A stretch of 64,000 bases of DNA. It comes from Styela clava. Taxonomy: Eukaryota > Chordata > Ascidiacea > Stolidobranchia > Styelidae. Shown here piece after piece: positions 12,351 to 23,765 of this stretch. A model generated the notes under the pieces. It had not been told where the DNA came from and searched no databases. It saw only the letters and a program-made list of their open reading frames with translations. Where the stretch lies: NCBI RefSeq assembly GCF_964204865.1, contig NC_135263.1:1552501-1616500 (forward strand), read 5' to 3'. Within the stretch, counting starts at the first letter, position 1, and each line of letters starts with the position of its first letter. Position numbers and translations under genes: made by a program.

Positions 12351-13173
12351 TTAAAAAACGTATAAATACGTGCCCACCCACCAAAAACGATCGTTATGTC
12401 TACTAAACGTGTCCAATAATTATTAGGTTCGTTGTTGCGAAGATAAATTAGCATATGTATACTATATATCGATATTGTCGTGGCTTCATCGAAATATAAA
12501 GGCATGTTAAAAACTGTTCGATTAGTTATAGGGTTAAAAGGGGTAGGGTTTTTCAAATTTAGAAAAAGTCATTTCTTCTATCGTATTTAATTTTTTACCC
12601 ATTCAAACGATAAATATTTGGGACAAGAATTATAAACCTGAATAAAAAATGAACGAATATCATTTTAGGAAATTTCAAAACCCATTATGGAACAAGCATT
12701 CACAGTCTAAATACGATTTGAAAATGATCATTTTAGCCTGCATAATTGTAAACCCAACATTGACAATCAGACATTTCTCTCGCCCAGACAGATATCCAAG
12801 CATCGTTGTGCGCATTGCTTCGTTTTAGTGGTTTTTGTCAGTTTTAGTCAGTTATCAGTCAGTAGCCTACCTGCAAGAGGCCAGATAGTTTCAATACAAA
12901 TTAAACATGTAAACCAGCATCAACTCTTTCAAAATAAGGATCAAAAGTTTTGCAATAGCAAAGTATAGGGAGAATTTTTCCGTGGTCGAGGATCGAGAAA
13001 ATGAGTATAAATTTATTTCGATACGTCCACGTTTTCTGGGGTCAAGGGTTGAGAGTCAATGACATTGCCGCGCTTCCTGTCCTGGTTGTTGACGTGAACC
13101 AATCAATTGCTCAAGATACATAGACTTATTCCAGTAGACATATAGGGTGGTCGTTCATGAATCTGAAAACAAA

Positions 13174-13543
13174 TAAGAGAACTACGCCCAAATATATGGA
13201 CACGTCTGTTCGCAGTACAGTACGGTTTACCGTACCGTCAGATCACAGCCTACGAATATATTCACACCAAGCGAAGCAGTACAGACACAGAACGTTTAAT
13301 GACGTCATAGCAAACAAAAACAAATCTCACAGAGCTAACAGGTATATTTAAAATGAATAAAAGTAATAGCCTTCTGGGGAAAAATTTTATCTTCAACCAC
13401 TGAAAATTTCAAAGCAATTGGTCCAGTATTCGAAGAGAAAAGCGGTTATTTAATATTTCCACTAGGTGTGTTATTCTGTGTCAAATAACAACATAATATT
13501 GAAACGATCGTCATGTCCACTACGTGTCCAATAACTGTCTAAC
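13174..13543 (-). repeat. MITE-like family D copy
   Basis: Begins AAGAGAACTACGCCCAAATA and ends CGATCGTCATGTCCACTACG. Contains the same GCAGTACAGTACGGTTTACC block as the copy at 11969. Confidence 0.7.
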
Positions 13544-13544
13544 T

Positions 13545-13676
13545 AACCCCATAGTTCATACCGGATATGGACTGGTAACCAGACGAGAGGCCATGTTTCG
13601 CAATATAATCAAAGCCATCCTATCAAATTCCTCCTCTCCCGAGATAAATATGTAAATGTCATCCTATCCATAACTA
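13545..13676 (+). repeat. SINE tail fragment
   Basis: 3' part of the tRNA-derived SINE only: CTAACTAACCCCATAG, ACTGGTAACCAGACGAGAGG and ATAAATATGTAAATG, ending CCTATCC. Confidence 0.6.
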
Positions 13677-14388
13677 TCAAGCCACTTCTGCTCTTAACAA
13701 GGCTGTGAACAAGCAGAAATTGATTTTAACACATATACTCATGGGTGTAGCCAAAGGGGCTACGCTCTTTCATATACTGTTTTAATAGAAAGCTGCTATT
13801 TTGTAAGAATAGGAATCTTATTGGTCCAACATTGCCTACCACAGGCTAAATAGCGCCATGGCAAAATTTTAGAATGTGCCCCATCGATCATTGTATGACA
13901 ACCGTTAAGATTAGTTATTGAATTGAGTTACTTAATAGTTTTATTTCCAAATAATCAATAAAGCATTTTACAATCAACACTAATTGGCCTTTCATCCAAA
14001 CGGCACCCCACTTTTTGCCCCCGTCCAAATAGCGCCTGTTCGGCGAGTCAAGGCTGCCATACCCTAGGCACGCCACTGATGCACAATATGCGTAACCTGC
14101 TATTTAAAATAGTTGAGTTTCTAAGAGTCTTGTTTTGATGAGACATTGGCGATAGAGCCAGGTTTGAGGGTCGAAACCCCCTTTTTTGAAATGTGAAAAA
14201 AAGCATTTTTTGGTATAATACATTTTCGAAACCCCCCTATTTGAAAATAGCGATAGAGTCGGGGTCAAGTGTCAGAACCTCCCTTCTGAAATGTAAAAAA
14301 AAAAATTTTTCTGTACCATACATAGTCATTTTTCGTAGCTTAACGTTCATAACCTGCAAAAAATCTTGATAACCCATGGACCCGCTTG

Positions 14389-15112
14389 TAGGGCTGGGCA
14401 TTTTCGAATACCTGATATTTTCAGAATCGAATCGAATAATTTTTTCGAATCGAATCTCGAATACTTAGGAGATTGTATGTAACTTTCTTATTGTATTGGG
14501 TCCTCCAGATACATAAATTACTGGAAACATAAAATACATCACTCAGACAGATTGCTGAGCGTTCACAAACAATAAAAACACGATTTCATCAATACCTTGC
14601 TTCAGAAAAGAGTCATATGTCAGAATTGTGTTGATAAAATATGGCTAAAACTTGAGAAATTTACCTCGACCATTGGAGGAAGGAAAAAACAAGATGGCGG
14701 CGATTCGAAATTTTGCTCTGAACCGATTCGAATAATTTACTATTCGATTCAAATAGGATAGGATTTACATATTTATCCCGGGGGAGAGGAAAGCCGATAA
14801 GACGGCTTATCCATATGGCGAACCACAGCCTCTCGTCCGGTTACCATTCCAAGTCCGGTATGGGATTGGTTATATAGTTTGTTTTCGGAAGCATGGACTT
14901 GGTGGTGGAGGAAGCCGTAATCGACCAGCGGTTACGTGAACCACCCAACAACGGCGAGGAGTCCAGCAATCCTCTCGCACATAACCATCCCTGCGTGGGA
15001 TTCGAACCTGCGAACCCACGCAGAGTAATTAGAGGTGCGGTGGCGAGCGTTTTCCTAACGCTTAGCCCGTTGAGCCACACACGAATATTCGATTCGAAAT
15101 GCCCAGCCCTAC
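14389..15112. repeat. GAATCGAATCG repeat copy 3, split by a SINE
   Basis: Left part 14389-14754 (AGGGCTGGGCATTTTCGAATA onward) and right part 15081-15112 (CGAATATTCGATTCGAAATG to CAGCCCTA) are the two pieces of one repeat; the SINE at 14755-15080 interrupts its right end. Confidence 0.85.
14755..15080 (-). mobile_element. Full-length tRNA-derived SINE, inserted in an older repeat
   Basis: Minus orientation. tRNA-like head at the right end: A box TGGCTCAACGGG and B box GGTTCGAATCC on the minus strand, tail GGATAGG at the left. Non-coding RNA polymerase III type retroposon mobilised by a LINE. Confidence 0.88.
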
Positions 15113-15221
15113 CCGCCAGCTGTTCCCGTCTAACTTAGCAACTAGAAAATTCAGAACCCCCCCTTAAAATTCCCGTCCACAGACCTGGATGGTGAGTGCC
15201 CACATAGTTAATGCTCTAATC

Positions 15222-15626
15222 CAGGGGTTCCCAAACCAGGGGTGGTGACCCCAAATTGGGTCGGAGTGATAAGTAGGTATGGTCGCAACCAGGTCATGGG
15301 GTCGCTGATTTATGGTAGAGGATGGATGTACAACTCATCTAAGATTTGACAAACCATGTTAAATTTAGCAGTTTGTACCATGGCTTAATGTAAAACAGGG
15401 CCATAGGCATCACTCTATGCTTTTGTTATTGAAAATGTAGGTATTTATTGTGACATCACTGTTGGGTTTTAGCTTATTTTACTTTATACCACCACATGAC
15501 CAAACTCAAAAGTCCAGTGAAAGAAGCTCTAAAGTTCCATGAAAAATATATATATTGACCTGGGGTCGCACTGGACACTTGAAAGTTGTCTTTGGGGTCG
15601 TCCTGAAAAAAGCTTGGGAACCCCTG
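15222..15626. mobile_element. hAT MITE with perfect 8-bp target duplication
   Basis: CAGGGGTTCCCAAACCAGGG ... GCTTGGGAACCCCTG, flanked on both sides by CTCTAATC (15214-15221 and 15627-15634). Non-coding. Confidence 0.9.
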
Positions 15627-15837
15627 CTCTAATCGTTAGACAATCTTGTCCACAATACTGAAAATAAAATCAATCATTCTAGAATCAATGTAATTTAATA
15701 ACAATACAAAATCAAGACTGATATTTAATAAATAATTAAGAAAAAAAAATCAAATGGAAATTAAAGCTGTTGAAAAGTAGTAGGAACGAGAGCAGATAAT
15801 AATAGAAGAACCACCACAATATGCGGATATCTCTAGT

Positions 15838-16134
15838 CTAGTGGTTCTTAACCTTCTTTATCTCGTGGCCCACTTGGGTTGCCCAAAATGTTCTGTGCCT
15901 CATTAACTTTCTCATGCAAGGAAAATACTACAAGAATACAAAAAATTCTTTATGCAGAATTAGACACTTCGATTTCCAAAATTTAAATTACCATTTAGTA
16001 GCTTAGTACAGGATTATCATTCATTGCTTCTACAATCAAAGTTTTGTAATTAACTAATTTATTAATAACTCTCGTGATTTTTAAAATGTTTGTGGCCCGG
16101 CAGTGGGCCATGGCCCACTGGTTGAGAACCAGTG
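15838..16134. repeat. hAT-like MITE (TAGTGGTTCTTAACC)
   Basis: Begins TAGTGGTTCTTAACCTTC and ends CTGGTTGAGAACCAGTG; inner GTGGCCCACTTGGG and GCCATGGCCCACTGG. No clean target duplication. Confidence 0.6.
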
Positions 16135-16566
16135 CAGTGAGTCGAGTCGGTCATAAATAAAATTCTAATTGTATGGCTCAGAGCATATCAGTGGCCAGTT
16201 GCAACTTTTCCTGCCAGTGGTTTTTATATTTCTGAGACTTGAAATTGCTGTTGAAATAAAAAATTTTCGACCACCAAAATACTATACTAACACTGAATGA
16301 CTTTTCAGTGAAAACCTTGCTACAAAGTGAAAAACCACTGAAATCAAGAATTTAAAATATCCATTATAAATAATTTCAAATCAATTTTAGATATTCCTGG
16401 CAACAAATGCATCATTATAAATATCAGAATCTATCTTGGTTCATATTAGCAAAGAATAAAATAATGTTGATATAACATATATTGCACAATATAATATACA
16501 GTAATGGAAAGAAAAGAAATCTAGGTATGCTTGGGAAATAGAGCACTATCTTGGCATTGAATTATT

Positions 16567-16860
16567 ACTTACCGATCTTTAGATCGGTAAGTATGTTGAT
16601 AGGTATTTGTTTGTCTGTTAGATGCACGCGATATCTTACAAAGGCGAGGTTGAATCTGCTCCTAATTTTGCATGTGCATTTATCATATCTCGGACCAGAA
16701 GCCCATTGATTTTGGATGAATTATGTCGTATAATTAGCAAGTTAATAATTGATTAGTGATGGGACATGCGGTGTCACTATAGAGTCATGAATTGAAACTG
16801 CAGTTTCCATCGATAAGTCTTTGGTCTCCGACCGATATTCTCGTTTTATCCTTAATTGAT
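16567..16860. repeat. Repeat family I (CTTACCGATCTTTAGATCGG)
   Basis: Opens with the near-palindrome CTTACCGATCTTTAGATCGGTAAG (16569-16592), then GTATGTTGATAGGTATTTG, TTAGATGCACGCGATATC and a right part with GTCTCCGACCGATATTCTCG. Copies at 25572-25912, 38417-38520 (truncated) and 42285-42575. Confidence 0.7.
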
Positions 16861-17350
16861 TGCTGTGACATCACAGACAAAAAAAATTGAATTCTACAGT
16901 TTTGAATTTGAGAGTTCTAAGAGTTGTACAAAATGAATCTCAAATTTAGATATATCGCAGAAAGACTTAAGACAAAAAGCATGCGATTCTGAAAACACTC
17001 CCACTGTATGATCTAACCAAGCGTTCTCTAATACTGTTAATAAAAAAAACCTTGTTCATCTAAATATATTTTTGAATTTCTATGGAAAATTTCAACTTCA
17101 ATTATCGCTAATAAATGTCTGAAATTGGTCTCTTCCATGGCACACAAATAAATAGTGATTTGAATGTTTAAAATAAAATATTCTATATACTTAAATTTAT
17201 ACTACAAAACTTGCACAATTATTGGTGATTCAGTCAAAAATTTTAATACAGTATCCAAATTTTTATTGATTTTTATATTCTTATTCAATGATTTTCCCAA
17301 AACAGTTTTTATATAGCATCTCGCCGTAAACATTTTTGGATCTTTTATAC

Positions 17351-17637
17351 CAGGGGTGAGAAGTCGATTGTGTCTGATGTTGAGTGAATTTAATAACATA
17401 CCGGTACCCTAAAAAATTGCCACTCTAGACCCAGTTTTTGTGTGGCGATTTCATTAAAAATGCGCCCACACAGCCAAACTTATTGGCAGCGATGTAATTT
17501 TTCGTATGCATTTGTGCAGTTATCTGCATATTCAGCACTCATTTGTTTTTGTGTATGACCTCATTACCGATCAGTCGATCGTGAGCTATTTTGAAGATTT
17601 TAGTCGATCGCGGCTGAAAACAGGTTGGCCACCCCTG
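17351..17637. mobile_element. hAT MITE with perfect 8-bp target duplication
   Basis: CAGGGGTGAGAAGTCG ... GGTTGGCCACCCCTG, flanked by TTTTATAC on both sides. Interior non-coding. Confidence 0.88.
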
Positions 17638-17862
17638 TTTTATACAAAGCCTCGCCACCTCTCAAAATAAGAAAATTAGCAATTATCCAGTAAGTGTTAG
17701 AAATGCAGATTGCGCTGGGAATTAAAATCATTTCTACCCCAACTGAGTAATTAGCAATTTGATTTTAAAAACGTGGCGTGGTGATTTACTCGAATCTCAC
17801 ATTTTTGCATTGGTTGAAAGATACAAATTTTTTAAATTTACCATTTCCATTTAAAAAATCGG

Positions 17863-18087
17863 GGCTCCCGAAGTATGCAAACCAAGATGGCGGACATCGG
17901 AATGTAATATGTGTACTAGGTTAGGGTTAGGCCATAATTTTATGTATAAATACTACGGGAGGCTCTTGGCTAGTCTTCAAACTGATAATAGGACTAAAAT
18001 AAGGAAAATTGGAAAAAAATTATCGCCTAACCCTAACCTGTTACGTTCCGATGTCCGCCATCTTGGTTCGCATACTTCGGGAGCACC
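17863..18087. repeat. Foldback family with AAGATGGCGGACA arms, full copy
   Basis: GGCTCCCGAAGTATGCAAAC at the left and GTTCGCATACTTCGGGAGC at the right. Each arm continues into AAGATGGCGGACATCGGAA and a telomere-like GGTTAGGGTTAGG / CCTAACCCTAACC. Other copies are listed separately. Confidence 0.8.
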
Positions 18088-18243
18088 AAAAAATCTATAT
18101 TCAAGCTTCATTATTTTTAGTGATTTTAGTGAACTCATTTTGAAAATGTTATATTAATACTCATTTTTTCTCCAAAAACACAAATTTTGATAGTTTTAAA
18201 AAAAAAATTTTTGGATTAAATCCTCCCTTCAAATAAAAATTAT

Positions 18244-19650
18244 CTAATTCCAGTCATCATCATCGCCTGCGTCCGTCGTTTGACTTTGCGTCGGCGCTGG
18301 AATCATCGCAGATATTTTCTCCATCGCCGAACCGCCTCCAAGGTTACTATTATTATCATTGGCTGAGGCAGGCCGTTCCGCACCCTTAGCTCCCGAAATC
18401 CCTTTTCGTCTCATAGCGAGACGGCTTGCTAGATCAGACATCATATCGCCACCGCCTGACGAGCTCGCAGCAGCTTTCGCTTCTTTTTCTTTCTTTTTGG
18501 CGAGCTTTCGGTCTTTGCTACTCTTCAGTTTCACTTTTCCGACACCGCCAGCTTTGCGAATCGAGTCGAGTAAATTAGAGCGCCCACCATCAGGAGTAGC
18601 AACAGATTGCGGAACTGCGCTCGGAGCAGAGGGGGGTGGTGGTGGAGGGGGCGGGGGAGGAGGCGGGACTCCAGCAGGTGGCGCTGATGTGTTTGGAACA
18701 GACGGGGGAGGAGGTGGGGGTGGCGGATTTGAACTTGGAGGTGGGGGAGGAGGCGGAGTTTCCTCTTTACTGCCACTATCTGGAACATCAGGTAACGCAT
18801 CTCCGACACCTGGTAAATCTGGTAAGTTACTAATTGCGAGTAACGAGGGAGCAATACTCTCGCTCACGTCCGAACTGAACGTTAAATCCGCAACGCCAGG
18901 TAAATCAGGCAAATCCATCGGAACGTCGATTTCTGGTACATCCCCCAAATCTGGAACGTAAAAATAATTCTCTGCAACGTGGCGTTCCATTTGTTCTCTA
19001 TTGCTGATTGACATTGGTGCGTCCCCGAGCCTACTGTCATCTGCTTTCTCTTCATCTAGACCAGTTTTGGTTTTCGTCGTAAAACCGAGAGGATCGAAAA
19101 TGGTATATTTCTTATACGGGTTCTCGGATGAGTTGAACAGTAATAGCGAACTCAGGGATGCAATATTTGAGGGTAATCCCCCAAGTCCCTCCCCACTTTG
19201 ATCGACGTATGGAGCCGATTTGGTTCTCGGTCGAGGGAGATTGTAAATTTGCATCTTGTTTTTTAAATTTTCGTCCTCAAATGCTAAATGCCTTGTTTTT
19301 ATTTTTCGATAATTCTGTTTGACTTCCTTTAACGAGCTTTGCATATCTTTGAACATTGAAATATATCTCTCTCGTTCTTCGGACGCTGGGTATTTCGAAC
19401 TAGAAAAAACCTGCGTCGCTCGGTTACTTCCCCGAACTTTTTCGATTCGCGCTTCAGCGGTTTTAATTCTGTCCATCAAAGCATCAAGTTTCTTTTTGTT
19501 ATCCGCGACTCTGTTGTTCACTCTTGCAAAAACGTCATCTGAAACTCCAGAGAGATAATCTAATGAGTCCGCAAACTGCATGATCGTTTCATTCCGTCGT
19601 AAATCGAACGGGATTACTGGAATGCTGTACATTTGCTCTCTTTCTACCAT
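18244..19650 (-). CDS. WASHC1: WASH complex subunit 1 (WASP-family actin nucleation factor), intronless
   Basis: Endosomal activator of Arp2/3 and the core of the WASH complex, which makes branched actin for endosomal sorting. One uninterrupted 468-residue frame, close to the usual 460-470. Residues 1-140 match the WASH homology domain: FDLRRNETIMQFADSL, then RIEKVRGSNRATQVFSSSKYP. A linker has repeated LPDLPGV-type motifs (about 247-290). A poly-proline region follows (about 299-340, for profilin/SH3 binding). Next come the WH2 actin-binding segment (NLLDSIRKAGG, about 359-369) with a basic KERK-rich stretch, the connector (MMSDLASRLAMRRKGISG, about 403-420), and an acidic tail ending DDDDWN with the Arp2/3-binding Trp. 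The start was chosen because the domain begins within 15 residues of it. The coding region has no intron, unlike its neighbours, so an old retrocopy that replaced the parent is possible; no poly(A) trace or breaks are visible. Confidence 0.96.
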   Translation of the reverse strand: MVEREQMYSIPVIPFDLRRNETIMQFADSLDYLSGVSDDVFARVNNRVADNKKKLDALMDRIKTAEARIEKVRGSNRATQVFSSSKYPASEERERYISMFKDMQSSLKEVKQNYRKIKTRHLAFEDENLKNKMQIYNLPRPRTKSAPYVDQSGEGLGGLPSNIASLSSLLLFNSSENPYKKYTIFDPLGFTTKTKTGLDEEKADDSRLGDAPMSISNREQMERHVAENYFYVPDLGDVPEIDVPMDLPDLPGVADLTFSSDVSESIAPSLLAISNLPDLPGVGDALPDVPDSGSKEETPPPPPPPSSNPPPPPPPPSVPNTSAPPAGVPPPPPPPPPPPPSAPSAVPQSVATPDGGRSNLLDSIRKAGGVGKVKLKSSKDRKLAKKKEKEAKAAASSSGGGDMMSDLASRLAMRRKGISGAKGAERPASANDNNSNLGGGSAMEKISAMIPAPTQSQTTDAGDDDDWN

Positions 19651-20742
19651 TTTGAATTGTTGTTTATAACTAACAAAAGTTCTGGTAAGGGCAAGAAATC
19701 TTTTTAATGTAAAGTCAGTATTCTGAGTTGTAGTTTTTAAGAAATTTGGTCAAAAAATATCATGTCAGCACATATACTCACTCGGAAATAAAGAAGATTG
19801 AGTTCTGAGCGAAGTTACAGGCGACCCCTAAACTGTCAAGCCTACTCAAATCTTATTGCACACAAACTTGAAAGCATTTTAGTATTTATGTAATGTCTCA
19901 ATAATCCATACTTTTTTGAACCAACATCTGAATATGTTGTGATAGTGTGCAGCCAAACTTTCTAAGATACTCAAAATTTTCATGTACTACTCTTACTGCG
20001 ACATTATACAGTTATATGCATTCTAAAATAATCCCAATTTTTCTTAGATGTGACGCACATCGAAAGATTAGTGATTGATATGTGTTCTTTTTTCATATTC
20101 ATTAAAGTTCTTATTAAAAAAGTCAATTCGCATACGTTTACGAAACGGTACAAATTAATTCAAGGCACGAGAAGTATGATCTTAGCACGCGTCAGTCAAC
20201 GCGCATCATCGATTGAATGCCGACATTTTCCCTCGCAGCGATTTCTCTCGTTTAGCGTTTCACTAAGCGCGGTAAATATCTTACGAGTTAAGGAATATTA
20301 AATGATAATAAATCGTTCATTAAGGTCGGATATGAAAAACGCTGAATCAGTTAATTGCAGCGTAGGCGGGAACTTGCGTAGTGGGAAAGTCGTTGCCGAC
20401 CAGTGGTTATGTAAAGTTCAGAGACTTTCTCTTACATAATTAATTGGAAAGCAGCTAATTTCGTTGAAAAGAATTTGTAAACTTTTTTGCATTAGGTTCT
20501 TTTATTCACAATAACTTTTCGTTTCTAATTTATTTCGATTACCTTCAAAAATAGCCGAGATACATTCTGTTGTTTATCAGTCTGACATTCCTGCGGTCAC
20601 AGTTTTTGAGTCGGCGCAATACAATCCTTATGGAAAAAATTGGCCTATCGGGCGGTACTTAAATGCCGATATCTCCGGTAATTCTTGACCGTTTTTCGCA
20701 AACATGATATTGTTTTCTTATTTTCACTTAGATCTATCCACT
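19651..20742. other. Upstream region of WASHC1, no gene seen
   Basis: AT-rich flank 5' of WASHC1 with a short SINE-like fragment near 20390 (GTTGCCGACCAGTGGTTATG). The WASHC1 promoter should lie here but no clear core element was recognised. Confidence 0.4.
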
Positions 20743-21076
20743 GGCCAGTCTGGATTTCATGGCCTTTTTGAACGAGAAATCGGGCGTGCAATCAGAAATT
20801 CCCGCGTGCAAATAAGAATTCCTGGCGTGCAATTATAGCTCACGACGTGCAAAACAACTGCGCTCGGGTGCAACTGACTTTGACATCAGATACCTCTCAA
20901 TACATCCGCGTAAAATTACCGGTATCGGATAAAAAATACGTTGAATCAGAGAAAAAATGGACTTTTGACCTTTGACCCCAAACATTATTTCTACAGTTTG
21001 TCGCTAATTTTGAGAGTGTTTGTGCGACTTTGGATACCGGTACCATTTAAACCGATTTACATTGGTGAGCAATTGC

Positions 21077-21248
21077 AAATTTTCGGCGTCCAAAATTGAT
21101 TTCGCTCGCGTGCATTTTTGCGGAGCGCTAGCGCCCTCGGGCGTGCACCTGCCATCCAGACTGGATTCCATGGCAGGTGCACGCCCGAGGGCGCTAGCGC
21201 TCCGCAAAAATGCACGCGAGCGAAATCAATTTTGCACGCCGAAAATTT
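21077..21248. repeat. Near-perfect palindrome, 78-bp arms and 16-nt spacer
   Basis: Arms 21077-21154 and 21171-21248 differ by about one base; the spacer is TCCAGACTGGATTCCA. The arms are GC-rich (GGAGCGCTAGCGCCCTCGGG) against an AT-rich background. Confidence 0.9.
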
Positions 21249-21377
21249 CGGTTTAAATGGTTTTAAAATCAATAATCCAGTAATATAAAGATGCCAAAAT
21301 ATTATAACTCCACAATTGTCGACAAATACCAGCTTGCAAGATTTGGTCCGATCGAAATATTGCGAAGCAAAAAGACC

Positions 21378-21502
21378 ATGGACCTTTCCCCAACCTTTGA
21401 CCCGCGAAAAATTCCTCTCATTGTTACGTCCTTTTTTGCATCTTGCTGATTGGCCAATGTCACGAAGTAAACAAGGAAGTCGATGCTCGGGGAAAGGTCC
21501 AT
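21378..21502. repeat. MITE family N, short internally deleted copy
   Basis: ATGGACCTTTCCCCAACC ... CTCGGGGAAAGGTCCAT, 125 bp. Same right end as the copy at 2331-2818 (CTTGCTGATTGGCCAATGTC). Confidence 0.75.
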
Positions 21503-22819
21503 ATCGTGTTGAATGTTGGAAATAGGAATCCCGTGAGAATAGTTATGGACGAAAAGATCGCCTCCGCACCAATGGCCAAGTACGGCTCTGATTCAGCGTA
21601 TTTTTCATACAATAATTTTACACGAATGTACTGAACAGTACCGGTATCTAAAGTTGCTCAAACACTCCCAAAATTAGTGACAAAGTATGAAAATAATGTT
21701 TGGGGTCAAAGGTCAAACGTCCATTTTGCTCTAATTTGACGTATTTTTTATCTATTAATTCTACGTAAAAACACTACCAAAATTAATGACAAAGTATGTC
21801 CATTTTGCTCTGGTTCAACGTATTTTTTATCCAATAATTTCACGCGGATGTACTGAACAGTATCGGTATCCGAAGTCGCACAAACACTCTCAAAATTAGC
21901 GACAAACTGTAGAAATAATGTTTGCGGTCAAAGGTCAAACGTCCATTTTTTCTCTGATTCAACGTATTTTTTATCCGATACCGGTAATTTTACGCGGATG
22001 TATTGAGAGGTATCTGATGTCAAAGTCAGTTGCACGCGAGTGCAGTTGTTTTGCACGTCGTGAGCTATAATTGCACGCCAGGAATTCTTATTTGCACGCG
22101 GGAATTTCTGATTGCACGCCCGATTTCTCGTTCAAAAAGGCCATGAAATCCAGACTGGCCTGCCATGGAATCCAGTCTGGTCCACTGGTGCAGTTTTTAT
22201 TTAAATCGGATGAACTTTAATTTTTTTGTAACATACCTACTGAAACCAGGAAACGAACAACTGCTGAACTGGCTAACTAATCACATACCCGAGATGGGCA
22301 GTTAATAGAGAGAAAGAGTTTATTTCATTTTGTCAAACCAAGAAATCAATTTATGCACACATAAACAAATATCAAAAAAATAGTTTTCGGTATATGACTG
22401 GGGGGCAACGATACGACCTAGGACGAAAAGCCATAGTGCGCTATATAAATAAGCCGTTCTATCGACTTTTCTTTCTGTCGGTACCGGTATAAATATAAAA
22501 ACTATCTCTGAAATAAGCACAAGAAACAGCGACAGCTTAAAGAGAAAATGGACGACTATTTCAGGGTATTCCCCTCAACTTAATCACATGACGAGCTCAT
22601 TCAACTGTGAATTTAAAATTCTAAAACGATTAGTTTCTGAAGTTTTGCTCGATTATGAAATTAAAATAATAAATAATTTCAAGATTAAACTAATTTAAAC
22701 ATTTTAGACAAAACCTCCATTTCTTCATAGCGAAAATTTGATAAGTGTTTTAGAAACACAGGTTACGACCTTTGACCCTAGCTTTGATGCTGCTTTTGGA
22801 TCGAGGTTGTCGATTCGGT

Positions 22820-22846
22820 CTTTTCGGGAACGTCCTGCCAATCAAG
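22820..22846 (+). promoter_or_regulatory. RPL31: RPL31 non-coding first exon with a candidate TOP transcription start
   Basis: A C followed by a pyrimidine run (CTTTTC, from 22820) resembles the 5' terminal oligopyrimidine start typical of ribosomal protein genes. It is followed 20 bp later by a strong donor (AAG|GTAAGT at 22847). The next acceptor with the start codon is at 23765/23766. The exact start site is inferred, not measured. Confidence 0.5.
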
Positions 22847-23229
22847 GTAAGTGTTCGATTTACTCCCAATTTTAATCTGTCCTGATCTAAACAATAGTGA
22901 AGTTTTTCATTGATATTTTGATAATTATGGAAAATTCATAACTCTTATTTTAAGTTGTCGTTTCTAATTTAGTCCTAAAAGCCGTATATGATACGATGAT
23001 TTTATCTTTAAGTGGCGTATACCGAAAGAGTTTCTTGTGTAGTATTTTCTGCATTTGCTGTGGGAAAATTGAGGTCACAGCTCAATTGAGTATGTGGTTT
23101 ACTTCAAAAGCAATTGGCATAATAATCAGAAGGTTCCTATAAGTTATATTATTACCTGTAACCATGCATTTATTGTTTTATGAGAATACTTCTATATGCT
23201 TGAAACCTTTTTGAAGGGTGTTGCCAGTT

Positions 23230-23578
23230 AGGATAGGATAGGATTTACATATTTATCCCGGGGGAGAAGAAAGCCGATAAGACGGCTTATCCATATGGCG
23301 AACCACGGCCTCTCGTCCGGTTACCTTTCCAAGTCGGGTATGGGATTAGTTTTTTTACTGTATTGTTTGTTTTCGGAAGCATGGACTTGGTGGTGGAGGA
23401 AGCCGTAACCGACCAGCGGTTTCGTGAACCACCCAACGACGGCGAGGAGTCCAGCAATCCTCTCGCACATAACCATCCCTGCATGGGATTCGAACCTGCG
23501 AACCCACACAGAGTAATTAGAGGTGCGGTGGCGAGCGTATTCCTAACGCTTAGCCCGTTGAGCCACACCGCCGCGCCG
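23230..23578 (-). mobile_element. Full-length tRNA-derived SINE in RPL31 intron 1
   Basis: Best-preserved copy: tail GGATAGGATAGGATTTACAT at the left, B box (GGATTCGAACC on plus) in the right half, A-box region CTTAGCCCGTTGAGCCACAC, ending ACCGCCGCGCC. Antisense to the host gene. Confidence 0.88.
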
Positions 23579-23765
23579 TTATTTCAATTTCCTAATCTTC
23601 TGTGTGTTCATCGTTTCATGTTTGTTATTTTCTGGAAAAATTGCAACAAAATTTTTATTATACATGTAATTCTGTCATTTTGTATTGCTGTTGTACAGAG
23701 ATTCGGATGCCAACGATCATATACTGCTCGATGCCATTATTATTATGGTTATTTCAATTTTGTAG

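Larger units (their letters stand above)
7403..18243. other. Geneless repeat-rich interval between SLC22 and WASHC1
   Basis: No coding exon recognised on either strand. Contents described separately: MITE N (7596-8102), MITE (8403-8581), hairpin (8615-8677), CCCGACCCGACC element (9719-10313), piggyBac-like foldback (10599-11531), family D (11969-12350, 13174-13543), SINE tail (13545-13676), nested SINE (14389-15112), hAT MITEs (15222-15626, 15838-16134, 17351-17637), repeat I (16567-16860) and foldback (17863-18087). The remaining AT-rich stretches (for example 9025-9700 and 12420-13150) show nothing I can name. Confidence 0.6.
20743..22160. mobile_element. Large foldback element with about 300-bp inverted arms
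   Basis: Left arm from GGCCAGTCTGGATTTCATGG and right arm ending CCATGAAATCCAGACTGGCC; arms extend to roughly 21040 and 21880 with matched blocks such as GCGTGCAATCAGAAATTCCC and ACAGTTTGTCGCTAATTTTG. Nested inside are a 78-bp-arm palindrome (21077-21248) and a small MITE (21378-21502). No transposase. Confidence 0.82.

Noticed and set aside
18359-18961. Long plus-strand open frame with glycine runs
   Set aside because: It is the antisense shadow of the WASHC1 proline-rich region; no family features.
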